This document shows positions 18,523-26,506 of a DNA stretch of 64,000 nt, in pieces. The stretch comes from Fischerella muscicola SAG 1427-1 = PCC 73103. Lineage in GTDB: Bacteria; Cyanobacteriota; Cyanobacteriia; Cyanobacteriales; Nostocaceae. A program made the position numbers and the translations under genes. The notes under the pieces were generated by a model, which saw only the letters and a list, made by a program, of their open reading frames with translations, was not told where the DNA came from and ran no database searches. Every line of letters starts with the position of its first letter. Position 1 is the first letter of the stretch. Location: the NCBI RefSeq assembly GCF_000317245.1, contig NZ_AJLJ01000061.1:62001-126000 (forward strand), given 5' to 3'.

Positions 18523-18802
18523 TCGCGAATTGCTGTAATGACCGTTTTCTATTATTACTACATTTTTCACAGGTGTCAACTAAGAATTTTGGTTGGTGGT
18601 TAGTTGTTCCCTGTTTACTTCCTACACTTCCAGACGCGCCAATAGCGCTGTAGCGCATGGCTTCGCTAAGGTGCGTCTCTACATTACTTCCCCCACCCCC
18701 CAATGCCCCAAATCATCTCCAAGATGTGATGCAAAAAGATGGACAAATTAAATCTTTCATGTAGAATCGAAACCAACTTGAAATTTGTAAGATTTAAGAT
18801 TT

Positions 18803-20179
18803 TTGGAGGGTAGGCTTATTAATCCTTCTAGCAGCTTACAAGATGCTAAATTGTCATCTGTTGCAGACTCCTCAGTTTTGCAAATCTGTGGTGGGCATCC
18901 GTTGCAAGGTCATGTAAAAATTAGTGGGGCGAAAAATTCAGCACTAGTCATTATGGCTGGGGCTTTGCTTTGTTCAGGGGACTGTCACATCAGTAACGTA
19001 CCTTTGCTCGCAGACGTAGAGCGCATGGGTCAGGTATTGTCGGCTTTGGGTGTTAGCTTGCGGCGCAATGGTGACATTTTAGACATCAATGCTAGCGAAA
19101 TTACCTCATCCAAAGCTCCTTATGAACTAGTTACTCAGTTACGAGCCAGTTTTTTTGCGATCGGTCCCATCCTGGCACGTTTGGGAATAGCACAGATGCC
19201 TTTACCAGGAGGATGTGCTATTGGTGCTAGACCAGTTGATCTCCATGTCCGGGGACTGCAAGCAATGGGAGCCGAAGTACAAATTGAGCATGGTATTTGT
19301 AATGCTTACGTTCCTGGTAAAAACCGTCGTTTGAAGGGAGCAAAAATTTACCTAGATATTCCCAGTGTGGGAGCCACAGAAACGCTGATGATGGCAGCGA
19401 CTCTGGCAGAAGGTGAAACAATCATTGAAAACGCTGCCCGTGAGCCAGAAGTTGTTGATTTAGCAAATTTCTGTATAGCGATGGGAGCAAAAATTCAAGG
19501 CGCAGGCACGAGTACGATTACCATCGACGGTGTTCCTGAACTACATTCTGTTGAGTATAATATCATACCCGATCGCATTGAAGCTGGAACTTTTCTGTTA
19601 GCGGGAGCAATAACCCGTTCTGAACTGCTTCTCTCGCCCGTCGCCCCAGACCATCTAGTACCAGTGATTTCCAAATTGCGGGAGATTGGCGTGAGTGTGG
19701 TTCAAGAAACACCAACTAGCTTACGTCTCCTCAGAGCCGACAGATTAATAGCGGCAGATATTGAAACCATGCCCCATCCTGGTTTTCCTACCGATATGCA
19801 AGCGCCGTTCATGGCTTTACTGGCGATCGCAGAAGGCGATAGCCTAATTAATGAAACCGTATTTGAAAATCGCCTACGTCACGCCTCCGAATTAAATCGC
19901 TTAGGGGCAGATATTCGTGTTAAAGGTAACACTGCTTTTGTTCGGGGAGTACCACTATTATCTGGCGCACCTGTAATTGGCACAGACTTACGAGCCGCCG
20001 CAGCTTTAGTTGTCGCCGGCTTGGCAGCAGACGGCAAAACCACTATCCAAGGACTGCACTATCTTGATCGCGGCTACGATCGCCTTGATCTCAAATTACA
20101 GCAATTAGGAGCAAAAATTCAACGTTTACCTGGTTCAGAGGTGAAAACAGAAATTGCTCCTGGCGCAATCAATACCTGA
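18803..20179 (+). CDS. murA: UDP-N-acetylglucosamine 1-carboxyvinyltransferase
   Basis: MurA adds enolpyruvate from PEP to UDP-GlcNAc, the first committed step of peptidoglycan synthesis. The 458-residue reading shows [20 protein letters not shown] at the UDP-GlcNAc site, the PEP-loop segment [15 protein letters not shown] with the fosfomycin-target cysteine, [11 protein letters not shown] and the C-terminal [17 protein letters not shown]. The start is uncertain. TTG at 18803 gives the full frame but overlaps a GGAGGG at 18805-18810. That GGAGGG is seven bases before an in-frame ATT at 18818, which would give [10 protein letters not shown], close to the N-termini I recall for cyanobacterial MurA. 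Single gene. Confidence 0.96.
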   Translation: MEGRLINPSSSLQDAKLSSVADSSVLQICGGHPLQGHVKISGAKNSALVIMAGALLCSGDCHISNVPLLADVERMGQVLSALGVSLRRNGDILDINASEITSSKAPYELVTQLRASFFAIGPILARLGIAQMPLPGGCAIGARPVDLHVRGLQAMGAEVQIEHGICNAYVPGKNRRLKGAKIYLDIPSVGATETLMMAATLAEGETIIENAAREPEVVDLANFCIAMGAKIQGAGTSTITIDGVPELHSVEYNIIPDRIEAGTFLLAGAITRSELLLSPVAPDHLVPVISKLREIGVSVVQETPTSLRLLRADRLIAADIETMPHPGFPTDMQAPFMALLAIAEGDSLINETVFENRLRHASELNRLGADIRVKGNTAFVRGVPLLSGAPVIGTDLRAAAALVVAGLAADGKTTIQGLHYLDRGYDRLDLKLQQLGAKIQRLPGSEVKTEIAPGAINT

Positions 20180-20211
20180 AGCATCTAAAAAGCTGTATTT
20201 CCTCTTTGTGT

Positions 20212-20257
20212 CTTGGTGGTGAAAAAAGAATATTTGAAACACCAAGACCCAAAGACA
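20212..20257. terminator. Imperfect inverted repeat after murA
   Basis: CTTTGTGTCTTGGTG and CACCAAGACCCAAAG can pair with one mismatch around a loop of about 15 bases, starting some 30 bases after the murA stop. It could act as a terminator, although no run of T follows directly. Confidence 0.4.
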
Positions 20258-20293
20258 CCAAGAAATTTTCATTTTCCAAATTTGCACCCCACT

Positions 20294-20360
20294 TGTAGAA
20301 ACGCGATTTATCGCGTCTGATATTCTAAATGTGTGCCAAACATTTTTTAAATCGGGATTA
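20294..20360. repeat. Dispersed repeat copy related to 40637-40730
   Basis: The segment contains ACGCGATTTATCGCGTCTGA, then ATTCTAAATGTGTGCCAAAC and ATTTTTTAAATCGGGATTA. The same order of words occurs at 40637-40730. The first part is a palindrome built on ACGCGAT/ATCGCGT and would fold into a hairpin. Confidence 0.6.
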
Positions 20361-20480
20361 GTTATTTGAAACAACCACCAACCACCAACCATCAACAATT
20401 AATATCGCTATACTAGGCTTTGTAGGGCTAGTATCACACTAGCTCAATTACAAACCTCACTACTTCCCACTTGCTTTGCT

Positions 20481-21356
20481 ATGTTATCCTCCAAAACTCA
20501 GCTCATTGGTCTAAGAGCAGACTCATTTCGTCACCCACTAGACCTAGAAGCAACCAAGGCACTGAAGCAGATTCCCGGTATAGATTTAATGGTGCGGAAT
20601 TTCCTGGGGCCAGTGGCGGAGCAATTATTTTATGTGGAAAACATTGCATCTAGTATTTTGGTGGGCGAAAACCAACTACCCCATTTACACAAACTTTTAT
20701 TAGAAGCTTGTCATGTTTTAGACATGGAGCCACCGCAGTTATATATCAGACAACATCCGGCTCCGAATGCTTATACTTTTGCGATGCGGGGTAAGCAGCC
20801 TTTTGTAGTGCTGCACACTTCCTTAATTGATATGCTCACACCAGAGGAGACTCAAGCAGTCATTGCTCATGAACTGGGACACCTCAAGTGTGACCATAGT
20901 GTTTATTTGACACCAGTCAATATATTAATCTTGGCAGCAGCAACTTTGCCTAATATCGGTGCATTTATTGCTCAAGCAATCCAAGCACAACTTTTGGAAT
21001 GGGTACGTTGTGCAGAATTTACATGCGATCGCGCCGCATTATTAGCAACTCAAAACCCCAAAGCTGTCATGTCTGTGTTGATGAAATTAAGTGGTGGTTC
21101 ACCGACTCTCGCACCACAACTTAACCTCGATGCTTTTATTGACCAAGCCCGCGCCTACGATGATATTAGTAAAACCGAACTCGGCGAAATGGTCAAAGTC
21201 ACTCGGACAGCACAACTAACTCACCCAGTACCAGTATTGCGGGCGCGAGAAATTGACCGTTGGGCAAGTAGCACAGAATATGAAAGGTTGTTGCAAAATC
21301 CAAAATTAGAAAGTAGTAGTGATTATAGTACAGGCGGGAAGTGGCGCAATTGGTAG
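20481..21356 (+). CDS. M48 family zinc metalloprotease
   Basis: A 291-residue peptidase with the zinc motif HELGH in AVIAHELGHLKCD (about residues 126-138) and the downstream third zinc ligand region CAEFTCDRAALLA. A hydrophobic segment, VNILILAAATLPNIGAFIAQ (about 144-163), follows the motif, as in HtpX-like proteases, so it is probably membrane-associated and may take part in protein quality control. ATG at 20481 is the only good start. The last codons (GKWRNW) precede a repeat element containing a strong hairpin. It is a single gene, not visibly linked to its neighbours. Confidence 0.88.
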   Translation: MLSSKTQLIGLRADSFRHPLDLEATKALKQIPGIDLMVRNFLGPVAEQLFYVENIASSILVGENQLPHLHKLLLEACHVLDMEPPQLYIRQHPAPNAYTFAMRGKQPFVVLHTSLIDMLTPEETQAVIAHELGHLKCDHSVYLTPVNILILAAATLPNIGAFIAQAIQAQLLEWVRCAEFTCDRAALLATQNPKAVMSVLMKLSGGSPTLAPQLNLDAFIDQARAYDDISKTELGEMVKVTRTAQLTHPVPVLRAREIDRWASSTEYERLLQNPKLESSSDYSTGGKWRNW

Positions 21357-21392
21357 ATATTAGACTTAGCTTTATTTAATAATCACGAATCA

Positions 21393-21488
21393 TAGTAGCA
21401 ATCCGTGTAGGAATTGTGAAAACGTAAAGGGTCAGATCCCCGACTTTTTTAAAAAAGTCGGGGATCTTGTTGTTCACGACCTACGAAT
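21393..21488. mobile_element. Hairpin MITE-like repeat, copy A
   Basis: First of six copies of a dispersed hairpin element. The core 21434-21467 is a perfect 34-base palindrome (AGATCCCCGACTTTTTT and its complement). The flanks keep AGTAGCAATCC on the left and TGTTGTTCACGA on the right, as in other copies. It may also serve as a terminator between the convergent protease and permease genes. Confidence 0.65.
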
Positions 21489-21523
21489 TATTTTCTTATT
21501 ATCAACAATCAATAACAAAAAAT

Positions 21524-22351
21524 TTAATCCTGTTGACGAGAAAATATACTAGCACCCCACAGAGAAAGAGCGATCGCCATTGCTAGTAAAATTGGCACAC
21601 TATACCAGGGAAACTGAGATAAGGGTAAATAAGCAGCTGCACGTAGTCCGATGCTGGCGTAGGTAAGGGGTAATAGATAAACTACTATTTTGAGAATTCC
21701 TGGTAATGTACCTGGATCAAAAAAAGTAGCTCCTAAGAAAGACATCGGAATGATGATGAAGTTATTGTAGAGTCCTACCGATTCGAGCGATCGCACTGTC
21801 AACCCCACAATTACCCCCAATCCCGCAAACACAGCACAATTAAGTACCACTAACAACAAAAATAGGGGGTGGAGAAATCTCCAATTTCCGGTAAACAGTA
21901 AAGCAACCAAAATTACAGAACCAGAAGTCATCAATCCTCGCACAACTCCCGCTAGCATTTTACCTATGTGCAAGGCTAATGGATGTACCGGAACGAGTAA
22001 CAATTCCTCAAAGTTTTTGGTAAAAAGTCTTTCTCCACAAATAGAAAATGTCGTCCCACCAAAGCTAATTGTCATTGACGACAAAGCCACCATACCTGGC
22101 AAAATAAATTCCAAGTAGTTACCATAGCTACCACTAATTCCTGAACCTGGGCGGATGGAACTACCCAAACCCAAACCAAAAGCCAAAATATAGATCAGTG
22201 GAGATATTAATCCTGATGCAGCTACTTGGACAATTCTGACACGTAATTTTAACCAATCTCCCCACAAGACAGTGAGGATATCTGCTAGAAGAGTTTGAAA
22301 CTGCGAAACTTTCAAGCCCTGGTTTGAAAATAGCGATCGCTGATAAATCAC
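21524..22351 (-). CDS. ABC-2 type transporter permease
   Basis: The 275-residue protein is a polytopic membrane protein with about six hydrophobic helices and the ABC-2 layout: ISPLIYILAFGLGLGSSI, the YLEFILPGMVALSSM segment, GGTTFSICGERLFTKNFEELLLVPV, and the late IIIPMSFLGATFFDPGTLP motif typical of DrrB/NodJ-like permeases. Such permeases export drugs, lipids or polysaccharides when paired with a separate ATPase. No ATPase gene adjoins it here, so its partner must be encoded elsewhere. It is convergent with the M48 protease gene. Confidence 0.88.
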   Translation of the reverse strand: MIYQRSLFSNQGLKVSQFQTLLADILTVLWGDWLKLRVRIVQVAASGLISPLIYILAFGLGLGSSIRPGSGISGSYGNYLEFILPGMVALSSMTISFGGTTFSICGERLFTKNFEELLLVPVHPLALHIGKMLAGVVRGLMTSGSVILVALLFTGNWRFLHPLFLLLVVLNCAVFAGLGVIVGLTVRSLESVGLYNNFIIIPMSFLGATFFDPGTLPGILKIVVYLLPLTYASIGLRAAAYLPLSQFPWYSVPILLAMAIALSLWGASIFSRQQD

Positions 22352-22690
22352 TTTCTTACAATCATGTATAAAGATATTCTTAATTAATTATTTAACATTG
22401 CTTGCTAATCTACTAGCAGAAGTAGCAAAACAGGACAAAGGGGACACAGGAGACAAGGGAGACAAGGGAGACAAGGGGAGCCACTGCGCCCTTGCGGGTC
22501 TCCCGCGTTGTAGCACGTGGCGTAGACAAGGGGGAATTTCTCTTTCCTGTTCCCCGATCCCTATCAAATGACAAATGACAAATTGACTATTAAGAGACAA
22601 TAACAGCTAAGAATCGGCATACTGATATATATAAGGAGAGGAACTCGAGCCACTCCCGACCGTCCAAAATGTAAAGAGAATAAAGCGACA
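22352..22690. repeat. Spacer with degenerate GGGAGACAA repeats
   Basis: About 340 bases between divergent genes. Positions 22435-22480 hold tandem nine-base units of the GGGAGACAA type, followed by a GC-rich block with short palindromes (GCGGGTCTCCCGC at about 22494-22506). The promoters of the ABC-2 permease (minus) and the DUF3172 gene (plus) must lie here, but I cannot place them with confidence. Confidence 0.5.
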
Positions 22691-23227
22691 ATGAGACGTA
22701 AACCTTCTGGTAGAACAACTACACCTCCTAAACCCTCTCTTTTTCAATCCCCAATGTTTAATTTCACCACCATCGCAATATTGGGAGGGGTATTTGTTTT
22801 AGGTATAGGGATTGGTATTGCTTTTAGCTCAACAGCGACATTTACCCCAACTAACGTGGCTTCCCGTGAATTTATTGATACCAAAGCACCAAACCCAGAG
22901 ATTTGTGTGCAGTATGGAGCCAGCGCTATGGTTATGGATACTAGGTTATTTGTAACACTCAACCCCTTTAATGTTTATGTTTCTCAGCCGAGTATGCGTC
23001 CTGGATGCGTTCTACGTACCAATAACTGGGCGATTTTAGAGCAACGCAAGCTGGTAACGAACGAACAAGTTAGAGAATGTAAAAACCGTCTGAACACTTT
23101 TGGTTACACAGGTGACTTGGGTCAAAAACCTGACATTAATTGTGTTTACCAAAATGAAGCAGCGAAAAACTTCTTTGTTACTGATCCAGGAGCAGTTGCG
23201 CCACCTATAGAAACAGATAGATTTTAG
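22691..23227 (+). CDS. DUF3172 family membrane-anchored protein
   Basis: The 178-residue product fits the cyanobacterial DUF3172 family as I recall it. A short basic, Pro-rich N-terminus is followed by a single membrane helix, TIAILGGVFVLGIGIGIAFS (about 27-46), and a conserved outer domain with CVQYGASAMVMDTRLFVTLN, QPSMRPGCVLRTNNWAILEQ and VRECKNRLNTFGYTGDLGQK. Four cysteines in the outer domain could form disulfides, which would suit a lumenal or periplasmic location. The function is unknown. It is convergent with the AMIN-domain gene. Confidence 0.75.
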   Translation: MRRKPSGRTTTPPKPSLFQSPMFNFTTIAILGGVFVLGIGIGIAFSSTATFTPTNVASREFIDTKAPNPEICVQYGASAMVMDTRLFVTLNPFNVYVSQPSMRPGCVLRTNNWAILEQRKLVTNEQVRECKNRLNTFGYTGDLGQKPDINCVYQNEAAKNFFVTDPGAVAPPIETDRF

Positions 23228-23265
23228 TAAGAAGTTATTTGTCATTGGTCATTTGTCATTTTTGT

Positions 23266-24120
23266 TTATCGAGTGTTATTAGGTAGAGGTTGACCAAACT
23301 CAATTGCTTGTGAATTGGGGTTGGTAATTTGACTATTAGAGGTGTCAGGAAGTGGGTAATTAGGTAAGTTTGGTGTGGGGAAAAAAGGAATACTATTGAG
23401 ATTACCAGACTGGTTGGGAAAAATCGCTGGAGGAAGAGTCGAATTTGGCAATTGAGAAGGGTTATTCAGAAGCAGGGGTGGTACAGTCACTAAAGGCTGC
23501 TGTTGATGGTTGGTTGTTGATGGTTGGTTGTTGATGATTGGTAATTGGTTGTTAGTTATTGGTAGTTGATTGTAGTAATTGCTGGTTGTGAGAGGCTGAT
23601 TGTTTGAAGGTGGAGGTGGGTTGTATAAACCTGAATTTGTTGTCTGCTCAGATGCAGGCAAAATGTTTATAGGTGTTGAATATGTATTGTTGCTAACGCT
23701 AACAGGACGTAGAACCCAACGTGTAGGATTTTGTGAAGAAACAAGTTGTAATTGCACCTGGCTGAGATTTATAAAAGTACCTGGCGTTAAGTCCATAACA
23801 AGGCGAGTCACATCTGCATTTAATTGCGAGACACGAATACTTTTTATCGCTCCAGAGAAATTTTGTTGAGTGGAAACGTAACCCAATTTAGTACTTGGTA
23901 AATCTACAACTATGCGATCAGGTTGGGAGAGAAAAAAGTAGCGTGGTTGTGAGGGTGCAGAGAGGGTAATTTCTAGCTGTAATGATTGTGGATCAAAACG
24001 CCAGTCTTCTAATTTTGATATTGGTACGGCGTTACTACTACCAGCTTCGAGAGTCAATGCTGTGTATAGGCTAAACAAGCTAATTTTAAATAAAAGCTTG
24101 TTTTTTAATAGATATTTCAT
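23266..24120 (-). CDS. AMIN-domain protein with Asn/Pro-rich repetitive tail
   Basis: The 284-residue protein has an N-terminal signal-like hydrophobic stretch (about 8-30), then an AMIN domain (about 35-135) with LEDWRFDPQSLQLEITLSAP, YFFLSQPDRIVVDLPSTKLG and VSQLNADVTRLVMDL. AMIN domains direct proteins to the septum or cell wall in AmiC, PilQ and related proteins. The rest is a low-complexity Asn/Gln/Pro tail, without an amidase or secretin domain. The DNA for residues of about 175-210 is built of GGTTGTTGATGGTTGG-like units resembling the intergenic repeats of this genome, so the tail may have grown by repeat expansion. It probably acts at the envelope. Confidence 0.8.
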   Translation of the reverse strand: MKYLLKNKLLFKISLFSLYTALTLEAGSSNAVPISKLEDWRFDPQSLQLEITLSAPSQPRYFFLSQPDRIVVDLPSTKLGYVSTQQNFSGAIKSIRVSQLNADVTRLVMDLTPGTFINLSQVQLQLVSSQNPTRWVLRPVSVSNNTYSTPINILPASEQTTNSGLYNPPPPSNNQPLTTSNYYNQLPITNNQLPIINNQPSTTNHQQQPLVTVPPLLLNNPSQLPNSTLPPAIFPNQSGNLNSIPFFPTPNLPNYPLPDTSNSQITNPNSQAIEFGQPLPNNTR

Positions 24121-24204
24121 TATTTTATACTGTTATTTCAGTAAATACTGACAGTTATTATTGCACCATTTTTATATAGATGTGATGGTATGTACCTGGA
24201 CGCT

Positions 24205-24289
24205 AATAATTACACGGCAGGCTTCGGGTCAAGTCGAAGTATAGTAAGGTTTGAGCGCGTAATCTATATAAGCCTGCCGTGTAATTATT
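24205..24289. repeat. Perfect 20-base inverted repeat around a 45-base loop
   Basis: AATAATTACACGGCAGGCTT at 24205-24224 is exactly complementary to 24270-24289. It lies in the 286-base spacer upstream of the AMIN gene and beyond the end of the GST-like gene. It resembles a small non-autonomous hairpin element more than a terminator, because the loop is long and no run of T follows the stem. Confidence 0.6.
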
Positions 24290-24406
24290 TCTGTCTTCCT
24301 ACTTAATGAGACCTCTCCAGAAATGGAATATCGATTCTGACTACATAAGGTCTTTATATTCTTTTTGGGATATGTCTATTGAGGAGTTAGCGATCGCAAT
24401 TATGCT

Positions 24407-25372
24407 TTACCTAAGCGCAAAGCGATCATGTCGTTCGTCAAAATTGATGATTGGGCCTTTCGGTACAATTCGATTAGGATTAATATCGGTCATACTCATG
24501 TAATAACCACGCTTGATATGGTCGAGATTGCAGGTTGCTTTAAACTCAGGATGCTGATACAGATCCTTTAGATAATTCCAGAGGTTTGGATAGTCAATAA
24601 TTCGCCGCAAATTACACTTAAAGTGACCGTAATACACTGAATCGAAGCGATACAGTGTTGTAAACATACAAATATCAGCTTCCGTGAGTTGCTTCCCACA
24701 TAAATAGCGCTGCTTGCTCAGAATGACTTCCCATCGATCTAAATTCTCGAAGAGTTCAGTGACTGCATTTTCATAGGCTGTTTGTGAAGTCGCAAAACCA
24801 GCGCGATATACACCAGCATTGATTGGCAGGTAAATTGCATCTATCTTTTGATCAATCTGCTGTTGTAAGCCGTGTGGATATAAGTCTATTTTCTGCGTTG
24901 CCAAGGAAGCAAACTCTACATCAAACATCCGCATGATTTCACGAGATTCGTTGTTGATTATCGTTTGAGTTTGCTTATCCCACAACACTGGAACAGTAAC
25001 TCGCCCTGTATATTTGGGATCGGCTTTTAGGTAGATATCTTGTAAATATTGTGCGTGATTTACTGAATCAGGAATGGCTCCAGGTGCTTGAGAAAACATC
25101 CAGCCCTTGTCGCTCATAATCGGATCGACGATAGAGACTGAAATGACATCGTTCAAACCTTTGAGTTCTCGCATAATTAAGGTGCGATGCGCCCAAGGAC
25201 ACCCCAAGGAAACGTAGAGATGATAGCGTCCTAGTTCTGCCTTAAATCCACTAGTTCCATCTGCGGTGATGCGATCGCGAAACGTTGTTGGTATCTCATG
25301 GAATTCACCACTTTGATTTTGCTCATTCCCATTGATTATCCATTTACCTGCGATCATCATTCCTGATGCCAT
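24407..25372 (-). CDS. Glutathione S-transferase family protein, glutathionyl-hydroquinone reductase-like
   Basis: The 321-residue protein matches the Xi-class/YqjG-ECM4 type. The thioredoxin-fold N-domain has LYVSLGCPWAHRTLIMRELK with the catalytic cysteine near residue 58, followed by VPVLWDKQTQTIINNESREI for glutathione binding. The helical C-domain contains QRYLCGKQLTEADICMFTTL. Enzymes of this group reduce glutathionyl-hydroquinones and help in detoxification. The length is typical of the family. It is a single gene with a hairpin repeat upstream. The start could be any of the first three methionines; the first is listed. Confidence 0.9.
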   Translation of the reverse strand: MASGMMIAGKWIINGNEQNQSGEFHEIPTTFRDRITADGTSGFKAELGRYHLYVSLGCPWAHRTLIMRELKGLNDVISVSIVDPIMSDKGWMFSQAPGAIPDSVNHAQYLQDIYLKADPKYTGRVTVPVLWDKQTQTIINNESREIMRMFDVEFASLATQKIDLYPHGLQQQIDQKIDAIYLPINAGVYRAGFATSQTAYENAVTELFENLDRWEVILSKQRYLCGKQLTEADICMFTTLYRFDSVYYGHFKCNLRRIIDYPNLWNYLKDLYQHPEFKATCNLDHIKRGYYMSMTDINPNRIVPKGPIINFDERHDRFALR

Positions 25373-25431
25373 AATTGTCTCCCAGTCGTGATGGTATACT
25401 TATCCCTTTGCTGCTTTAATTCGATAAAAGC

Positions 25432-25540
25432 GCTATGGCATTCCTCAATCATTCATGAGAGGCAAGATCCCCGACTTCTCATCAAGAAGTCGGGGATCTG
25501 GGATTCCGTGTTTTCTCACAAATTAGAGAAGATTGCTATA
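25432..25540. mobile_element. Hairpin MITE-like repeat, copy B
   Basis: Stem AGATCCCCGACTTCT (25465-25479) pairs perfectly with 25485-25499. The left end, GCTATGGCATTCCTCAATCA, and the right end, GATTGCTATA, are degenerate forms of the terminal repeats seen in copy E. The rest of the 362-base spacer (25373-25734) holds nothing I can identify. Confidence 0.65.
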
Positions 25541-25734
25541 GAAATAAATTCATCTTAGGATTCCCATCTGAAATCAACATCTGAAAAAAGTCTTGAATAC
25601 CTCATCAACGAAATATATACATTTTCTCTGACTTTCGTTGTTATACTCTTAAGAATAAATTCGCCGAAGTTTATTGAGAGCTAAGTTTAGAGTTCAGAGA
25701 GGTATTCTATTCACCTATAAATAGCTCTAAAATT

Positions 25735-26259
25735 TCAATGACTAGTTGAATTTGCTGAATTATCTTGATTTTTCTGAGGTATAGCATTTACTTTTATAGC
25801 TTTATTAATACCACTAATTGACATCTGCCCAATCAAATTATCTTGGTTTTCTACTTGCATTTGTAGACTGACTATTCTATGAGATTTTTGATTGGCTGCA
25901 TCTGTATTCTTACAAAGAATATAATTAGGGATTTTTCCTATTAAACTGATATTTTTGTTTTTGTATCTACCATTGAGAGTAGGGTGTTCTTCTATAGTAG
26001 ATGTTTGTTGAGAATTAATATTTGCTGGTACAAAAAATCCATTTAAGTAGACTCCTGATTGATGGATATTTAAGAGGATGGTGTCTGGTTGATTACAATC
26101 AGGCAACTTTTCTGCCAATGTCAGACGATAACTTTCTTTGAGAGAGAGGGGAGCTTTTAAATTTTTTTCCCCATAATTAGTTACAGTTTTAAACAATAGT
26201 AATACTGAACATATTGCAATACTATAAAAAGATAGAGATTTGAAATTTAAATGATTCAT
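25735..26259 (-). CDS. Hypothetical protein with N-terminal membrane anchor
   Basis: A 174-residue product whose residues of about 8-26 (SLSFYSIAICSVLLLFKTV) form a membrane helix or uncleaved signal. The remainder is a polar domain with LPDCNQPDTILLNIHQSGVY and NKNISLIGKIPNYILCKN, probably exported. I recognise no domain. Two cysteines in the outer part could pair. It is monocistronic, flanked by a hairpin repeat on one side and a heptamer repeat on the other. Confidence 0.6.
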   Translation of the reverse strand: MNHLNFKSLSFYSIAICSVLLLFKTVTNYGEKNLKAPLSLKESYRLTLAEKLPDCNQPDTILLNIHQSGVYLNGFFVPANINSQQTSTIEEHPTLNGRYKNKNISLIGKIPNYILCKNTDAANQKSHRIVSLQMQVENQDNLIGQMSISGINKAIKVNAIPQKNQDNSANSTSH

Positions 26260-26442
26260 ACAAATAAGAATAGAGGAGAAAATAAAAATTATAAACTATG
26301 AATGATGAACCTACTCATAATTCATCATTCATAATTTATAAGTAAGTCGACGGGAATAAACAGAAAGCAAGTTATGAAATTTAAGTACCTTTGAAACATG
26401 CTTGTCAGTAGTTTTAGTTTACCGTCTTACTAATAACTAATG

Positions 26443-26484
26443 ACAAAGGACAAAGGACAAAGGACAAAGGACAAAGGACAAAGG
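26443..26484. repeat. Heptamer tandem repeat (ACAAAGG)6
   Basis: Six perfect ACAAAGG units plus a partial one, a classic short tandemly repeated repetitive (STRR) sequence of heterocystous cyanobacteria. It sits between the convergent ends of no known operon, just after the stop side of the antiporter gene. Confidence 0.85.
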
Positions 26485-26506
26485 ACAAATAACTACTACT
26501 TAATTT

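Noticed and set aside
21334..21371. A sequence resembling the 5' half of tRNA-Leu (GCGGGAAGTGGCGCAATTGG) at the end of the M48 protease gene
   Set aside because: The D-arm-like bases encode the protein's own last residues and stop (GKWRNW), no acceptor or anticodon stem can be completed, and no 3' half follows. Most likely chance resemblance.
24306..24503. 65-codon plus-strand frame opposite the end of the GST-family gene
   Set aside because: Antisense to a well-supported gene over nearly half its length, with no recognisable product.
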